The position numbers and the translations under genes are program-made. DNA of 64,000 bases from NCBI GenBank assembly GCA_015057025.1, contig SVFD01000001.1, positions 310,001 to 374,000 on the forward strand, given 5' to 3'. Under the pieces are notes generated by a model, which was not told the DNA's origin, made no database searches, and saw only the letters and a list, made by a program, of their open reading frames with translations. Positions 45,428 to 53,227 of the stretch are shown in pieces; within the stretch, counting starts at the first letter, position 1; the number at the start of each line of letters is the position of its first letter. This DNA comes from Lachnospiraceae bacterium (GTDB lineage Bacteria; Bacillota; Clostridia; Lachnospirales; Lachnospiraceae).

Positions 45428-45568
45428 ATGGAAATAGATAAAATGACACTTGATCAAATTTATGAATGGGTAAAAGCGGAATGCGAGGAAGAAAGCAGGG
45501 CAAAAGCGGAAACCGAGTATTTGCTTCAAAAAAGCAAATATGAAGCAAGCAAAGATGAGGAGAGATAA
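45428..45568 (+). CDS. Small acidic helical protein (46 aa)
   Basis: ATG start behind GGGGGTGAAG. The 46 residues (EIDKMTLDQIYEWVKAE...) are rich in Glu, Lys and Ala and predicted helical throughout. Followed at once by a terminator, so it is a separate short unit. Function unknown; small ORFs of this type near rep/mob genes can be copy-control or excision factors, but nothing here proves it. Confidence 0.55.
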   Translation: MEIDKMTLDQIYEWVKAECEEESRAKAETEYLLQKSKYEASKDEER

Positions 45569-45582
45569 TTCTCCTCATTTTT
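45555..45582 (+). terminator. Terminator overlapping the small ORF end
   Basis: ATGAGGAGA (45555-45563) pairs with TCTCCTCAT (45570-45578), loop GATAAT containing the stop codon, then TTTTT. Confidence 0.85.
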
Positions 45583-45591
45583 GCTTTTAGC

Positions 45592-45640
45592 GGGTTAAGG
45601 GTGCAACGCCTTACCCATAAGAATTTGAGCCCTGCTCAAA
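45592..45640. other. Candidate oriT upstream of the relaxase
   Basis: Two inverted repeats lie in the 156-bp gap before mob: GGGTTAAGG/CCTTACCC (45592-45600 with 45609-45616, one extra T) and TTTGAGC/GCTCAAA (45624-45630 with 45634-45640). Relaxase nick sites usually lie beside such repeats just upstream of the mob gene. Confidence 0.4.
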
Positions 45641-45724
45641 ATCTGTATTGGGTTATTGTGTTGAGCGGTTTCCTGCTTGGTGTCGGGTGGTCTTTCATTC
45701 TGTTATCGAGGGGAGGGATATAGA

Positions 45725-46633
45725 ATGAAAGCAACACTACACATAGGCAGGGGAACAGTAAAACACAATGAAAGGAAATTCAATTTAAACAATGCTACCC
45801 ATATAGACCAGACAAGACAAAATGAAAACTTTTACATTAACCGATATTTAGATGATGCTATCACTTTTGAGGAATGTGAAAGGCGTTATTATCAAGAGAA
45901 TTATTTGCAGGGTTTGGAGGCACAAAATGAAAAATACAGAAAGCGCCGACAGTATGGGTATATCCGTAGCATTGATGATTTATTGAAAGGGGAAAAAACA
46001 CAACCCAAAGAAATGATTTTACAGATAGGAAATAAGGACAACCACCCTGACAAAGAAGTCCTTTTAAAATGTATCTATCAGTTTAATGAAGAATTTAATC
46101 GGAGATATGGAACAAATGCCCATATCCTTGATATTGCAATTCATAACGATGAGACCACTTCGCATGCGCATATTCGTTTTATCTGTGATTATACGGACAA
46201 AGACGGGATAAAGAAAATATGCACCGATAAGGCATTAAAGGCATTAGGAATTAAACCACCAAAGGAAACCGCCAAAGCGGACAGATACAATAACGCCTTG
46301 CAAACTTTTACCGAGCAAATCCGTCTTATCTGGAACACCATAATAAAAAGAAATGGAATTGAAATTGATGAAACCGTACACAATGCAAGCCAGAAGCATT
46401 TGACGGTATTGGAATATAAGGATAAAAAACTACAGGAAGAAATAGAAAAACATAATAAGCAGATAGCAGGGCAGAATTTGGAAATCCGACAAAAGAAAAA
46501 TGCCTTGTATGATTTGGATAGGCAGATAAGCACCAAAGAGAAGAAAGTAGAAGAATTGGAAGAAAAATTATATGTAAATGCACAAGGCGAAGATTTTAGG
46601 GATATGCGTCCAGTATTTGCAGATGAAAGATAA
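45725..46633 (+). CDS. MobV/Pre-family relaxase
   Basis: 302 residues. The Mob_Pre pattern is visible: RGTVKHNERKFN...HIDQTRQNENFYIN near the N-terminus and the metal-binding histidine cluster HNDETTSHAHIRF (~145-157), followed by a C-terminal coiled coil (~215-290). Such enzymes nick oriT and allow transfer by a helper conjugative element. The ATG at 45725 follows GGGGAGGG; the longer frame from 45677 has no binding site. At ~300 residues it is on the short side for the family. Confidence 0.88.
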   Translation: MKATLHIGRGTVKHNERKFNLNNATHIDQTRQNENFYINRYLDDAITFEECERRYYQENYLQGLEAQNEKYRKRRQYGYIRSIDDLLKGEKTQPKEMILQIGNKDNHPDKEVLLKCIYQFNEEFNRRYGTNAHILDIAIHNDETTSHAHIRFICDYTDKDGIKKICTDKALKALGIKPPKETAKADRYNNALQTFTEQIRLIWNTIIKRNGIEIDETVHNASQKHLTVLEYKDKKLQEEIEKHNKQIAGQNLEIRQKKNALYDLDRQISTKEKKVEELEEKLYVNAQGEDFRDMRPVFADER

Positions 46634-46665
46634 AAATAAGCAACCCCGAGGGGCTGCTTATTTTT
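46632..46665. terminator. Bidirectional terminator between relaxase and lipoprotein
   Basis: AAAAATAAGCA (46632-46642) and TGCTTATTTTT (46655-46665) pair perfectly, with an inner CCCC/GGGG stem. Works for both convergent genes. Confidence 0.9.
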
Positions 46666-46672
46666 ATGTTGA

Positions 46673-47476
46673 TTATCGACTGTTTGCATTGACAAATGCT
46701 TGACAAGAAGAAGATTGTTTTTTCTGTCCTAAAAAGACCGCCCTGCCGTCAGGAAGGTCAAAACTGTGACTGGATACCCAATTTCCAGGATATCTTTCTT
46801 CAAGAATAATATTTATACTATCACAAAATCCTTCCTGCGTATGGATTTTACCATCTGCACTGCGGGGAACAATCATAAAGAAATATTCGCCCATATCGTG
46901 CCATACACCTTCGGGATAATCAGCGGCATTTGGCACATTTGACATTTGGGTTGTTTCTTGTGCAGGTGGTGCTTGCTGAACTTCTACCTTTTCAGTGCTT
47001 ACATACTTATTTGATACAAATGCTGTTTGTCCGTTGTAATCAAACATATACCAACTGGTTTCATTACATTGTCCGAGTACTGTGATTTCTTGATTTAAAG
47101 AAAGACTTCCAATCTTTTCACCGTCGGTGCAAGGCAAATCGCGCACATTGACGGTTTGGGTTGCGTACATTGTAGCGGACATATCGGTATATGTATACAT
47201 TACCTGCGGTTCAGATGCAGGTTCTTCCGACGGTTCAGATGCAGGTTCTTCCGACGGTTCAGATACGGGTTCTTCTGACGGTTCAGATACGGGTTCTTCT
47301 GACGGTTCAGATATAGGTTCTTCCGTTGTTTCTTCTGTTGTTTCGTCGGATACTTCAACGGTTTCTGTTGTTGTGGTTTCTGATTGAGTGGGTGTTTCTT
47401 GCGTACTTCCACAACCGATTAAAAGTGCGGTTGATAAAGATAATATTGTTAAAAGGGTTAATATTCTTTTGTGCAT
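46673..47476 (-). CDS. Lipoprotein with Glu-Pro repeats and SH3-like domain (element cargo)
   Basis: 267 residues. Lipobox L-L-I-G-C gives lipidation at C22. A Thr/Glu stalk leads to five SEPSEEP-type repeats coded by 24-bp tandem DNA repeats (47208-47323). A bacterial SH3 domain (~100-165: TVNVRDLP...IGSL...ITVLGQ...YNGQTAFVSNKY) follows, then an unassigned C-terminal domain (~190-267). SH3b domains bind peptidoglycan; the protein may protect or mark the host surface, for example in entry exclusion. The repeats could vary in number. Confidence 0.75.
   Translation of the reverse strand: MHKRILTLLTILSLSTALLIGCGSTQETPTQSETTTTETVEVSDETTEETTEEPISEPSEEPVSEPSEEPVSEPSEEPASEPSEEPASEPQVMYTYTDMSATMYATQTVNVRDLPCTDGEKIGSLSLNQEITVLGQCNETSWYMFDYNGQTAFVSNKYVSTEKVEVQQAPPAQETTQMSNVPNAADYPEGVWHDMGEYFFMIVPRSADGKIHTQEGFCDSINIILEERYPGNWVSSHSFDLPDGRAVFLGQKKQSSSCQAFVNANSR
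47208..47323. repeat. Five 24-bp tandem repeats in the lipoprotein stalk
   Basis: Units beginning GGTTCAGAT at 47208, 47232, 47256, 47280 and 47304 differ by only a few bases and encode S-E-P-S-E-E-P-V/A repeats on the minus strand. Suited to slippage. Confidence 0.85.
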
Positions 47477-47547
47477 AATGTCCTCCCAGATGTAATAATT
47501 TATATGTTGTATTATATCACGAATAAACTAAATAGTAAACATATAAC

Positions 47548-47562
47548 ACGCAAGTGTTGCGT
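47548..47562. promoter_or_regulatory. Perfect palindrome, candidate operator
   Basis: ACGCAA-GTG-TTGCGT lies between the divergent lipoprotein and RHH genes. RHH proteins often bind such short palindromes in their own promoter region. Confidence 0.4.
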
Positions 47563-47640
47563 ATCAATTCAATGTATATAAACACATATTATTTACAACT
47601 ATAATAATACATAGAATAAAGTTAAAAAAGGGTGTGTATT

Positions 47641-47826
47641 ATGGCGGTTGATAAGTTCCACATTAAGAAACAAGAATATTCAAATAGAACATTACGCTTT
47701 CCAGTTGAACTACTGGAAGAATTAAATACGATTGCCACAAATAAAAATATATCATTAAATCAACTTGTGGTTAAATGTTGTGAATATGCAATGAAAAATA
47801 TAGATGATGAAGAAACTGGGGCATAG
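47641..47826 (+). CDS. Ribbon-helix-helix (Arc-type) DNA-binding protein
   Basis: 61 residues: a basic start, beta strand NRTLRFPVEL, then two helices LLEELNTIATNKN and SLNQLVVKCCEYAMKN, the standard RHH pattern. The ATG at 47641 follows AAGGGTGTG; a GTG nine bases upstream overlaps the binding site. It may be a copy-number, excision or antitoxin-like regulator; no toxin gene is adjacent. It lies at the right end of the element. Confidence 0.75.
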   Translation: MAVDKFHIKKQEYSNRTLRFPVELLEELNTIATNKNISLNQLVVKCCEYAMKNIDDEETGA

Positions 47827-47882
47827 TTCCAGTTTTCTTTTTTATATCCGAGAATGACGAAATACTTCGATAAAATATCTTT

Positions 47883-47917
47883 ACTTTTATATATAGGAGT
47901 GATAGTCTGGATTGGAA
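47883..47917. other. attR: right junction of the mobile element
   Basis: Element arm ACTTTTATATATAG (47883-47896) leads to GATA (47901-47904), then host sequence GTCTGGATTGG in the deacetylase frame. The arm is the inverted partner of the left arm at 42137-42150. Confidence 0.85.
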
Positions 47918-48146
47918 GGATTATGGTGCAGATTCCATTATACAGACAGTAACCTGTCATAAAAATTTAGGCTGTGGTTCTATTATCCTGTGTCATAACG
48001 GCGCAAAATATACGGCAGATGCGTTAGAAGAAATGATTGTTGCCTTGAAGGAGCAGGGATATTCTTTTGTAAAAATGTCTGATTTGATTTACAAAGAAAA
48101 CTACCGCATGGATGTAACGGGCAGACAGTGCCTGTGCGAGGAATGA
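47901..48146 (+). pseudogene. Polysaccharide deacetylase, 3' part
   Basis: The frame reads D-S-L-D-W-K-D-Y-G and continues through ILCHNGAKYTADALEEMI, the conserved His-containing motif of the PdaA/PdaB group, to a stop at 48144. Joined to 41564-42130 it makes an uninterrupted gene of 270 codons plus stop. It has no start or binding site of its own, so it is not translated while the element is present. Confidence 0.9.
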
Positions 48147-48257
48147 TTTTGTGGATTATGACGAAATTATTGGTTATTTGGATGCACTGATTTCAGAGTC
48201 GCAATAGAATATATAGCGATAAAAGAAGGATAATACGAAACAGAATAAAAGTATAGC

Positions 48258-48286
48258 TTGACAACAAAAGAATAAAGAATTAATAT
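48258..48286 (+). promoter_or_regulatory. Sigma-A promoter for riboswitch-thiT
   Basis: Perfect TTGACA (48258-48263), 17-bp spacer, TAATAT (48281-48286). Confidence 0.85.
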
Positions 48287-48309
48287 CAATTCGTAACTAA
48301 ATATCAGAT

Positions 48310-48403
48310 ATACGCTAGGGGTGCTGATTTGCTGAGACGGAAGCGGTAAGCTTCTAACCCTCATTACTTGAACCGGATAATACCGGCGGAAGGAAGCAGT
48401 TAT
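48310..48403 (+). ncRNA. TPP riboswitch (THI element)
   Basis: The conserved THI-box parts occur in order: AGGGGTGC, GCTGAGA, AACCCTCATTACTTGAACC and GGATAATACCGGCGGAAGGAAG. It binds thiamine pyrophosphate and controls the thiamine transporter gene downstream. With its promoter it fills most of the 333-bp gap before thiT. Confidence 0.95.
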
Positions 48404-48479
48404 ATACAAATTCGTTCGAATCCGGATTTGTATGTTTGATTCGAGAGTAACCTCCTGCGTATGCAAAGGAGGTTTTTTT
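48404..48479 (+). terminator. Riboswitch expression platform: hairpin plus terminator hiding the thiT SD
   Basis: A first stem ATACAAAT/ATTTGTAT (48404-48411 with 48426-48433) is followed by AACCTCCT/AGGAGGTT (48449-48456 with 48467-48474) and seven Ts. The 3' arm of the terminator is itself the thiT ribosome binding site GGAGG, so the stem can stop both transcription and translation. Confidence 0.8.
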
Positions 48480-49190
48480 ATGTCATTCTTTTTTAACGCA
48501 GAAGAGTATGACGGAGTAATATCCTACCTTCCCACAACTGCCGGCTATGCCGTGTTGATTGCTGTTATGATAGCAATTCTTTTAATTGCCTGCTACTGCA
48601 ATGGTAAGAAAAATGTTAAGCTTAGCAGTAAGCAGTTGGCGTTCTCTGCTATGGCAATGGCGCTTGCAGTGGTAACTTCAATGATTAAATTATTCGAGTT
48701 GCCCATGGGTGGTTCCGTTACTTTGTTCAGTATGCTCTTCGTTGTATTAATCGGCTATTGGTTTGGACCAAGGGCCGGCCTTATGACCGCCATTGCATAC
48801 GGATTTCTCCAGTTGATTTTGGAGCCTTATATTATACATCCGATGCAAATGCTGGTTGACTATATCTTTGCTTTTGGAGCATTGGGATTATCCGGTCTTT
48901 TTGCTAATAAAAAGCATGGGCTTATCCTTGGATACTGGGTAGCTGTATTCGGACGTTTCATATTTGCCTTTTTATCAGGTATGATTTTCTTCGGTGCTGC
49001 TGCGGCAGATTACAATATGTCCATACCGGTATATTCTATAGTTTATAATGGTTCTTACCTCTTGGCTGAGGCATTAATGACTACGATTGTGATTTGCATA
49101 CCGCCGGTAAATAAGGCTTTGGCAAAAGTTAAAAATATGGCACTTGCAGAAAGCAAATCCAGAACTGTTGACACCAAAGAAAACAATTAG
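48480..49190 (+). CDS. thiT: Thiamine ECF transporter substrate-binding component
   Basis: A 236-residue membrane S-component with about six helices. ThiT features are GPRAGLMTAIAYGFLQLILEP and the aromatic thiamine-site helix around YNGSYLLAEAL. It works with a shared EcfA/A'/T module encoded elsewhere. The ATG at 48480 follows GGAGG at 7 bp; the longer in-frame start at 48432 would run through the terminator stem. Riboswitch control supports the thiamine assignment. Confidence 0.93.
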   Translation: MSFFFNAEEYDGVISYLPTTAGYAVLIAVMIAILLIACYCNGKKNVKLSSKQLAFSAMAMALAVVTSMIKLFELPMGGSVTLFSMLFVVLIGYWFGPRAGLMTAIAYGFLQLILEPYIIHPMQMLVDYIFAFGALGLSGLFANKKHGLILGYWVAVFGRFIFAFLSGMIFFGAAAADYNMSIPVYSIVYNGSYLLAEALMTTIVICIPPVNKALAKVKNMALAESKSRTVDTKENN

Positions 49191-49225
49191 CCCGTGGTAT
49201 AACAACCGAATATGAAGAAAACATG

Positions 49226-49258
49226 GAAACTCTCTGTATTATACGGGGAGTTTCTTTG
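49226..49258 (+). terminator. Intrinsic terminator after thiT
   Basis: GAAACTC (49226-49232) pairs with GAGTTTC (49248-49254), followed by TTTG. Confidence 0.65.
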
Positions 49259-49326
49259 CATTTGCCGTTATAAAAAGATTTTAACGTATCTTTGCTAATA
49301 TTTTGCCGACAATTTAAAGACTTTGC

Positions 49327-49423
49327 TTGTAAAGAATTGTGAAATTGAGTATACTATTGCAGTGAGCGGATTTGTTCAAATGTAAAGCCTTTAACAGGCA
49401 GACGCTTTAATAAAAGAATCCGC
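49327..49423 (+). promoter_or_regulatory. Promoter and structured leader of hisC
   Basis: TTGTAA (49327-49332), 17-bp spacer, TATACT (49350-49355). The predicted ~70-nt leader is enclosed by GCGGATT (49366-49372) and AATCCGC (49417-49423), a 7-bp closing stem that ends just before the GGAGG of hisC. A regulatory role is possible only; it is not a recognised riboswitch. Confidence 0.5.
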
Positions 49424-49433
49424 ATGGAGGAAT

Positions 49434-50498
49434 ATGAGCTGGGAAAGTAATGTGCGTAAAGTAGTTCCTTATGTTCCGGGTGAACAACCGAAGGTGACTA
49501 ACATTATTAAATTGAATACCAATGAAAATCCTTATCCGCCTGCGCCCGGAGTGGCTGAGGCAATGAAGGCTTATGTAAAACGTTCGGAAGAGTTACGTTT
49601 GTATCCGAGCCCTACTGTGGAGAATCTTGTAAAGGATTTGGCAGAATATTATAAGTTGCAGGAAGACCAAATTTTTGTGGGAGTAGGTTCTGATGATGTT
49701 TTGGCAACTGCATTTTTAACCTTTTTTAATTCGAAGAGCCCGGTGCTTTTTCCGGATATTACATATTCTTTTTATGAGGTATGGGCACAGCTTTATGATA
49801 TACCTTATGTAAAAAAGCCTTTGAATGAGGACTTTAGGATTATAAAAGAAGACTATCTGGGAGTAAACGGCGGTATAGTAATTACTAATCCCAATGCTCC
49901 TACCGGTATTGCAGAAAGCAGGGAGTGGGTAGAGGATATTATTCGTGCCAACAAGGACAGTGTAGTAATTGTTGATGAAGCTTATGTAGACTTTGGCGGT
50001 GAAAGCTGCCTTCCGCTTATCGATAAATATGATAATGTACTGGTGGTACACACCTTTTCCAAATCCCGTTCGTTGGCGGGACTGCGTGTGGGTGTAGGTA
50101 TGGGAAGTAAGAAGTTGATTCAATATTTGAATGATGTGAAGTTTTCCATTAATTCTTACACCATTAATCGTCCTACTTTGGAGTATGCATCATTATCTTT
50201 GAAGGACGAAAATTATTTCAGAACATGTGTAGATAAAATCTGTGCTACCAGGGCATGGACGATGGAAGAACTGAGAAAGCTTGGTTTTGTTATGACAGAC
50301 AGTAAGACTAATTTTTTGTTTGCAAAGCATAAAGAAGTGCCGGCGGAAGAACTGTTTGAACTGTTAAAAACCAAGGGGATTTATGTCCGATATTTTAAAG
50401 CACCGCGAATCAATGAATATTTGCGAATTACGGTGGGAACACAGAATGAAATGGAAACATTAGTAAATGTGTTAGGAGATTATCTTTGTAAATCATGA
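49434..50498 (+). CDS. hisC: Histidinol-phosphate aminotransferase
   Basis: A 354-residue class I/II PLP aminotransferase: KLNTNENPYPPAP near the N-terminus, NPNAPTG, VDEAYVDFGGES, the PLP lysine in TFSKSRSLAGLRVG, and C-terminal YLRITVGTQNEM. It converts histidinol phosphate and 2-oxoglutarate to imidazole-acetol phosphate and glutamate. It stands alone, away from other his genes, and related enzymes can act on aromatic amino acids, so its true substrate could differ. GGAGG precedes the ATG. Confidence 0.9.
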   Translation: MSWESNVRKVVPYVPGEQPKVTNIIKLNTNENPYPPAPGVAEAMKAYVKRSEELRLYPSPTVENLVKDLAEYYKLQEDQIFVGVGSDDVLATAFLTFFNSKSPVLFPDITYSFYEVWAQLYDIPYVKKPLNEDFRIIKEDYLGVNGGIVITNPNAPTGIAESREWVEDIIRANKDSVVIVDEAYVDFGGESCLPLIDKYDNVLVVHTFSKSRSLAGLRVGVGMGSKKLIQYLNDVKFSINSYTINRPTLEYASLSLKDENYFRTCVDKICATRAWTMEELRKLGFVMTDSKTNFLFAKHKEVPAEELFELLKTKGIYVRYFKAPRINEYLRITVGTQNEMETLVNVLGDYLCKS

Positions 50499-50568
50499 CG
50501 GCACTAATCAGGGCTATATAACAATGCAAATGCAATAAAAATATTGCATATCAGGAAAGGAACACAGA

Positions 50569-51420
50569 ATGGAATTTGTAAAGAATATTCTAAAAGGTAT
50601 AGTAATCGGCGTTGCTAATATTATTCCCGGTGTCAGTGGCGGCACTATGATGGTATCTATGGGTATTTATGATAAGTTGATTCATTGCATCACTCATTTC
50701 TTTAAAGAATTTAAAGAAAATATAAAGTTTTTATTACCAATCGGTATTGGTCTGGTAGTCGGTCTGGTAGGTTTGTCTTTTATTATCGAGCCGGCTTTCG
50801 AACATTTTCCCTTGCCGACGAATGCATTATTTATCGGATTAATTGTGGGAGGTTTACCTGCAATATTTAAGAAAGTAAAAGGAAATAAATTTAAGTTCGG
50901 ATATATATTCCCCTTATTGATTTTCTTTGGAGTGGTTGTAGGTATGGCAGCTATTGGCGAAAAAGAAGGGGTATCGGCAGATCTTTCTTTTACAGTGCTT
51001 AATGTTATTAAATTATTTGTTGTGGGTGTCATAGCATCTGCGACTATGGTAATCCCGGGCGTAAGCGGTTCTATGATGCTGTTACTTATGGGTTATTACA
51101 ATCCTATTATTGAAACAATTAATACCTTTATTAAGGCTCTGGTTAAGTTTGATGTACCTGCATTGCTTCAGAGTTGCGGCGTTTTGGTTCCCATGGGAAT
51201 CGGTATTGTTGTAGGTGTAATTGGCATTGCTAAATTGGTGGAACTAATTTTTAATAAGTGTCCCATGTATGCATATTGGGGGATTATCGGTTTGATTGTT
51301 GCTTCTCCTATTGCAATTCTTTTGGTGGGAGAATTGGGAACAATCAGTGTGATTGGTGTATTGGTTAGCATTGTTACTTTTGCGGCAGGATTTTTTGTGG
51401 CAATGAAGTTGGGTGATTAG
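50569..51420 (+). CDS. DUF368 family membrane protein (PopT-type undecaprenyl-phosphate translocase)
   Basis: 283 residues with about eight helices in two inverted halves. Each half has a similar motif: ANIIPGVSGGTMMVSMGIYD near residue 17 and MVIPGVSGSMMLLLMGYYN near 160. DUF368 proteins have been identified as carriers that return undecaprenyl phosphate to the cytoplasmic face, recycling the lipid used by wall and polysaccharide synthesis. AGGAAAGGAA precedes the ATG. The end overlaps the methyltransferase gene by 8 bp. Confidence 0.88.
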   Translation: MEFVKNILKGIVIGVANIIPGVSGGTMMVSMGIYDKLIHCITHFFKEFKENIKFLLPIGIGLVVGLVGLSFIIEPAFEHFPLPTNALFIGLIVGGLPAIFKKVKGNKFKFGYIFPLLIFFGVVVGMAAIGEKEGVSADLSFTVLNVIKLFVVGVIASATMVIPGVSGSMMLLLMGYYNPIIETINTFIKALVKFDVPALLQSCGVLVPMGIGIVVGVIGIAKLVELIFNKCPMYAYWGIIGLIVASPIAILLVGELGTISVIGVLVSIVTFAAGFFVAMKLGD

Positions 51421-52270
51421 TTTGGAAGCGTATACAGATTTTGCAAGTGTTTATGACACTTTTATGGATGAAACCCCTTACGGGGAGTGGGCAGAATATA
51501 TCCATAAATTAATAAAAGAATACGGAATATCAAAACCTGTAAAAAGAGTATCCGGAGCAGATGCCTGTAAAGTAACAGAAACCTCTGGTAAGCAGATTGT
51601 TTCAGACGAGGAAATACTGGATTCAGAAAAAAATCTCGTTCTGGATTTGGGATGCGGAACCGGCACTTTGACAGAACTTTTATATGCCAAGGGTTATGAT
51701 ATGATTGGCGTGGACTTTTCGCAGGAAATGCTTAATATTGCCATAGCTAAGAGAGAGAGGTCCGGTAGTGAAATTCTCTATCTTTGCCAGGATATGCGTG
51801 AATTGGATTTATACAGTACTGTCGGAACCGTAATCAGTGTTTGTGATTCCGTGAATTATCTTTTGGAAGATGAAGAAGTGATAGAGACCTTCCGGTTAGT
51901 GAATAATTATCTTTATCCCGGCGGTGTGTTCATTTTTGATTTTAATACGGTTTATAAATATGAACAGGTTATCGGAGATACTACCATAGCGGAAAATCGC
52001 GAGGATTGCAGTTTTATCTGGGATAACTTTTACCATGAAGAGGAACATATCAATGAATATGATTTAACAATCTTCGTCAAAGAAAAGAAGGAATTGTTCC
52101 GTAAATTTTCAGAGACTCATTACCAAAGGGGATATACTTTGGAAGAAATGAAAAAATTTGTTGAAAAGGCCGGTTTAAAATTTATTAAGGCTATTGATGC
52201 GGATACTCATAAAACTCCAGGGAAAGAAAGCGAGCGCATCTATATTATCGCAGGTGAGCAGGGAAAATAG
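51413..52270 (+). CDS. Class I SAM-dependent methyltransferase
   Basis: 285 residues. Motif I VLDLGCGTGTLTELL (~78-92), YDMIGVDFSQEML, LCQDMRELDL and the CDSVNYLL motif place it with small-molecule methyltransferases of the Methyltransf_25/11 type. An unusual ~30-residue insertion (~40-72) precedes motif I. The start is GTG 51413 or TTG 51422; GGTG 7 bp before the TTG makes that possible. Substrate unknown. Overlap with the DUF368 gene implies coupled translation. Confidence 0.8.
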   Translation: MISLEAYTDFASVYDTFMDETPYGEWAEYIHKLIKEYGISKPVKRVSGADACKVTETSGKQIVSDEEILDSEKNLVLDLGCGTGTLTELLYAKGYDMIGVDFSQEMLNIAIAKRERSGSEILYLCQDMRELDLYSTVGTVISVCDSVNYLLEDEEVIETFRLVNNYLYPGGVFIFDFNTVYKYEQVIGDTTIAENREDCSFIWDNFYHEEEHINEYDLTIFVKEKKELFRKFSETHYQRGYTLEEMKKFVEKAGLKFIKAIDADTHKTPGKESERIYIIAGEQGK

Positions 52271-52346
52271 TCTGTAATATTTCATAAGTATCAGTTAACT
52301 TGATGACAGGAAAGGAGAACTACAGCACAAGCTGTTGTTTGAAAAA

Positions 52347-53225
52347 ATGAGTGATTATATTGTAAGAGCAACCGCGGCGAATGCGCAAATCCGTGTGTTT
52401 GCAGCGTATACGAAGGATATGGTAGAGGAGGCAAGAACACGTCATGAAACCAGTCCGGTAGCCACTGCGGCATTAGGAAGATTAATGACTGCAGGTGCCA
52501 TGATGGGTAGTATGTTAAAAGGAGAAAAGGATTTATTAACATTACGTATCCATGCTAACGGTCCGATTCAGGGAATTACTGTTACTGCAGACTCGAAAGC
52601 AAGAGTGAAAGGCTATGTTGGAAATCCCAATGTTATTCTGCCGGCAAACAAAAAAGGAAAACTGGATGTGGCAGGGGCAGTCGGAATCGGTTTTATGGAT
52701 GTCATTAAGGATATGGGCTTAAAAGAGCCTTATGTGGGACAAACCGTATTACAGACCAGTGAGATTGCGGAAGATTTGACTTTTTATTTTGCAAATTCCG
52801 AGCAGGTTCCCTCTTCCGTGGGTTTGGGTGTGTTAATGAATAAGGATAATACGGTTGCCCAAGCCGGAGGTTTTATTATTCAGCTTATGCCTTTTGCAGA
52901 AGAAGAGGTTATCGCAAAGTTAGAAGAGAATTTAAAGGATATTACCAGTGTAACTACCTTGCTTGCGCAAGGCAATACGCCGGAGGATTTGATTAATATA
53001 CTTTGTAAGGATTTAGAACCTGTTATTGCCGATAAAATGGATACTTCCTTTTACTGTAATTGTGACAGGGCAAGAGTAGAAAAGGCTTTAATCAGTATAG
53101 GTAAAAAAGAAATACAGGATATGATTGATGAGGGAAAAGAAATTGAAATGAAGTGCCATTTCTGTAATACAGCTTATACCTTCAGTGTGGACGAAATGAA
53201 AAAGCTTGCAAAGAAATCTATGTAA
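52347..53225 (+). CDS. hslO: Hsp33 redox-regulated chaperone
   Basis: 292 residues. N-terminal substrate-binding region SDYIVRATAANAQIRVFAAYT, GRLMTAGAMMGSMLKG, and a C-terminal zinc redox switch with C-x-C (FYCNCDR) and C-x2-C (KCHFCN). The cysteines hold zinc when reduced and form disulfides under oxidative stress, turning on holdase activity. The start is not certain: the best SD (AAGGAG, 52312-52317) is 29 bp from this ATG and 17 bp from a TTG at 52335; a small ACAGC/GCTGT hairpin lies between. Confidence 0.92.
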   Translation: MSDYIVRATAANAQIRVFAAYTKDMVEEARTRHETSPVATAALGRLMTAGAMMGSMLKGEKDLLTLRIHANGPIQGITVTADSKARVKGYVGNPNVILPANKKGKLDVAGAVGIGFMDVIKDMGLKEPYVGQTVLQTSEIAEDLTFYFANSEQVPSSVGLGVLMNKDNTVAQAGGFIIQLMPFAEEEVIAKLEENLKDITSVTTLLAQGNTPEDLINILCKDLEPVIADKMDTSFYCNCDRARVEKALISIGKKEIQDMIDEGKEIEMKCHFCNTAYTFSVDEMKKLAKKSM

Positions 53226-53227
53226 TA

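Larger units (their letters stand above)
42131..47900. mobile_element. Integrative mobilizable element, 5,770 bp, serine-recombinase type
   Basis: It interrupts a polysaccharide deacetylase gene. It carries a large serine recombinase at the left end, a plasmid-type Rep, a MobV relaxase, a lipoprotein and an RHH protein. The shared GATA at both ends and the in-frame match of the flanks (D-V-D | S-L-D-W-K) define the ends to the base. The rejoined ends give an attP with 14-bp inverted arms (13 of 14 matching) centred on GA. The gene set suggests a small mobilizable plasmid-like element that can replicate by rolling circle after excision. Confidence 0.9.

Noticed and set aside
47127-47387. 86-codon plus-strand ORF of Gly-Ser-Asp repeats
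   Set aside because: It is the antisense of the SEPSEEP repeat in the lipoprotein gene.
48151-48207. GTG-start 18-codon ORF after the deacetylase 3' part
   Set aside because: Protein-like (VDYDEIIGYLDALI) and with a GAGG upstream, but too short and unsupported to call a gene; may be a remnant of a longer C-terminus.
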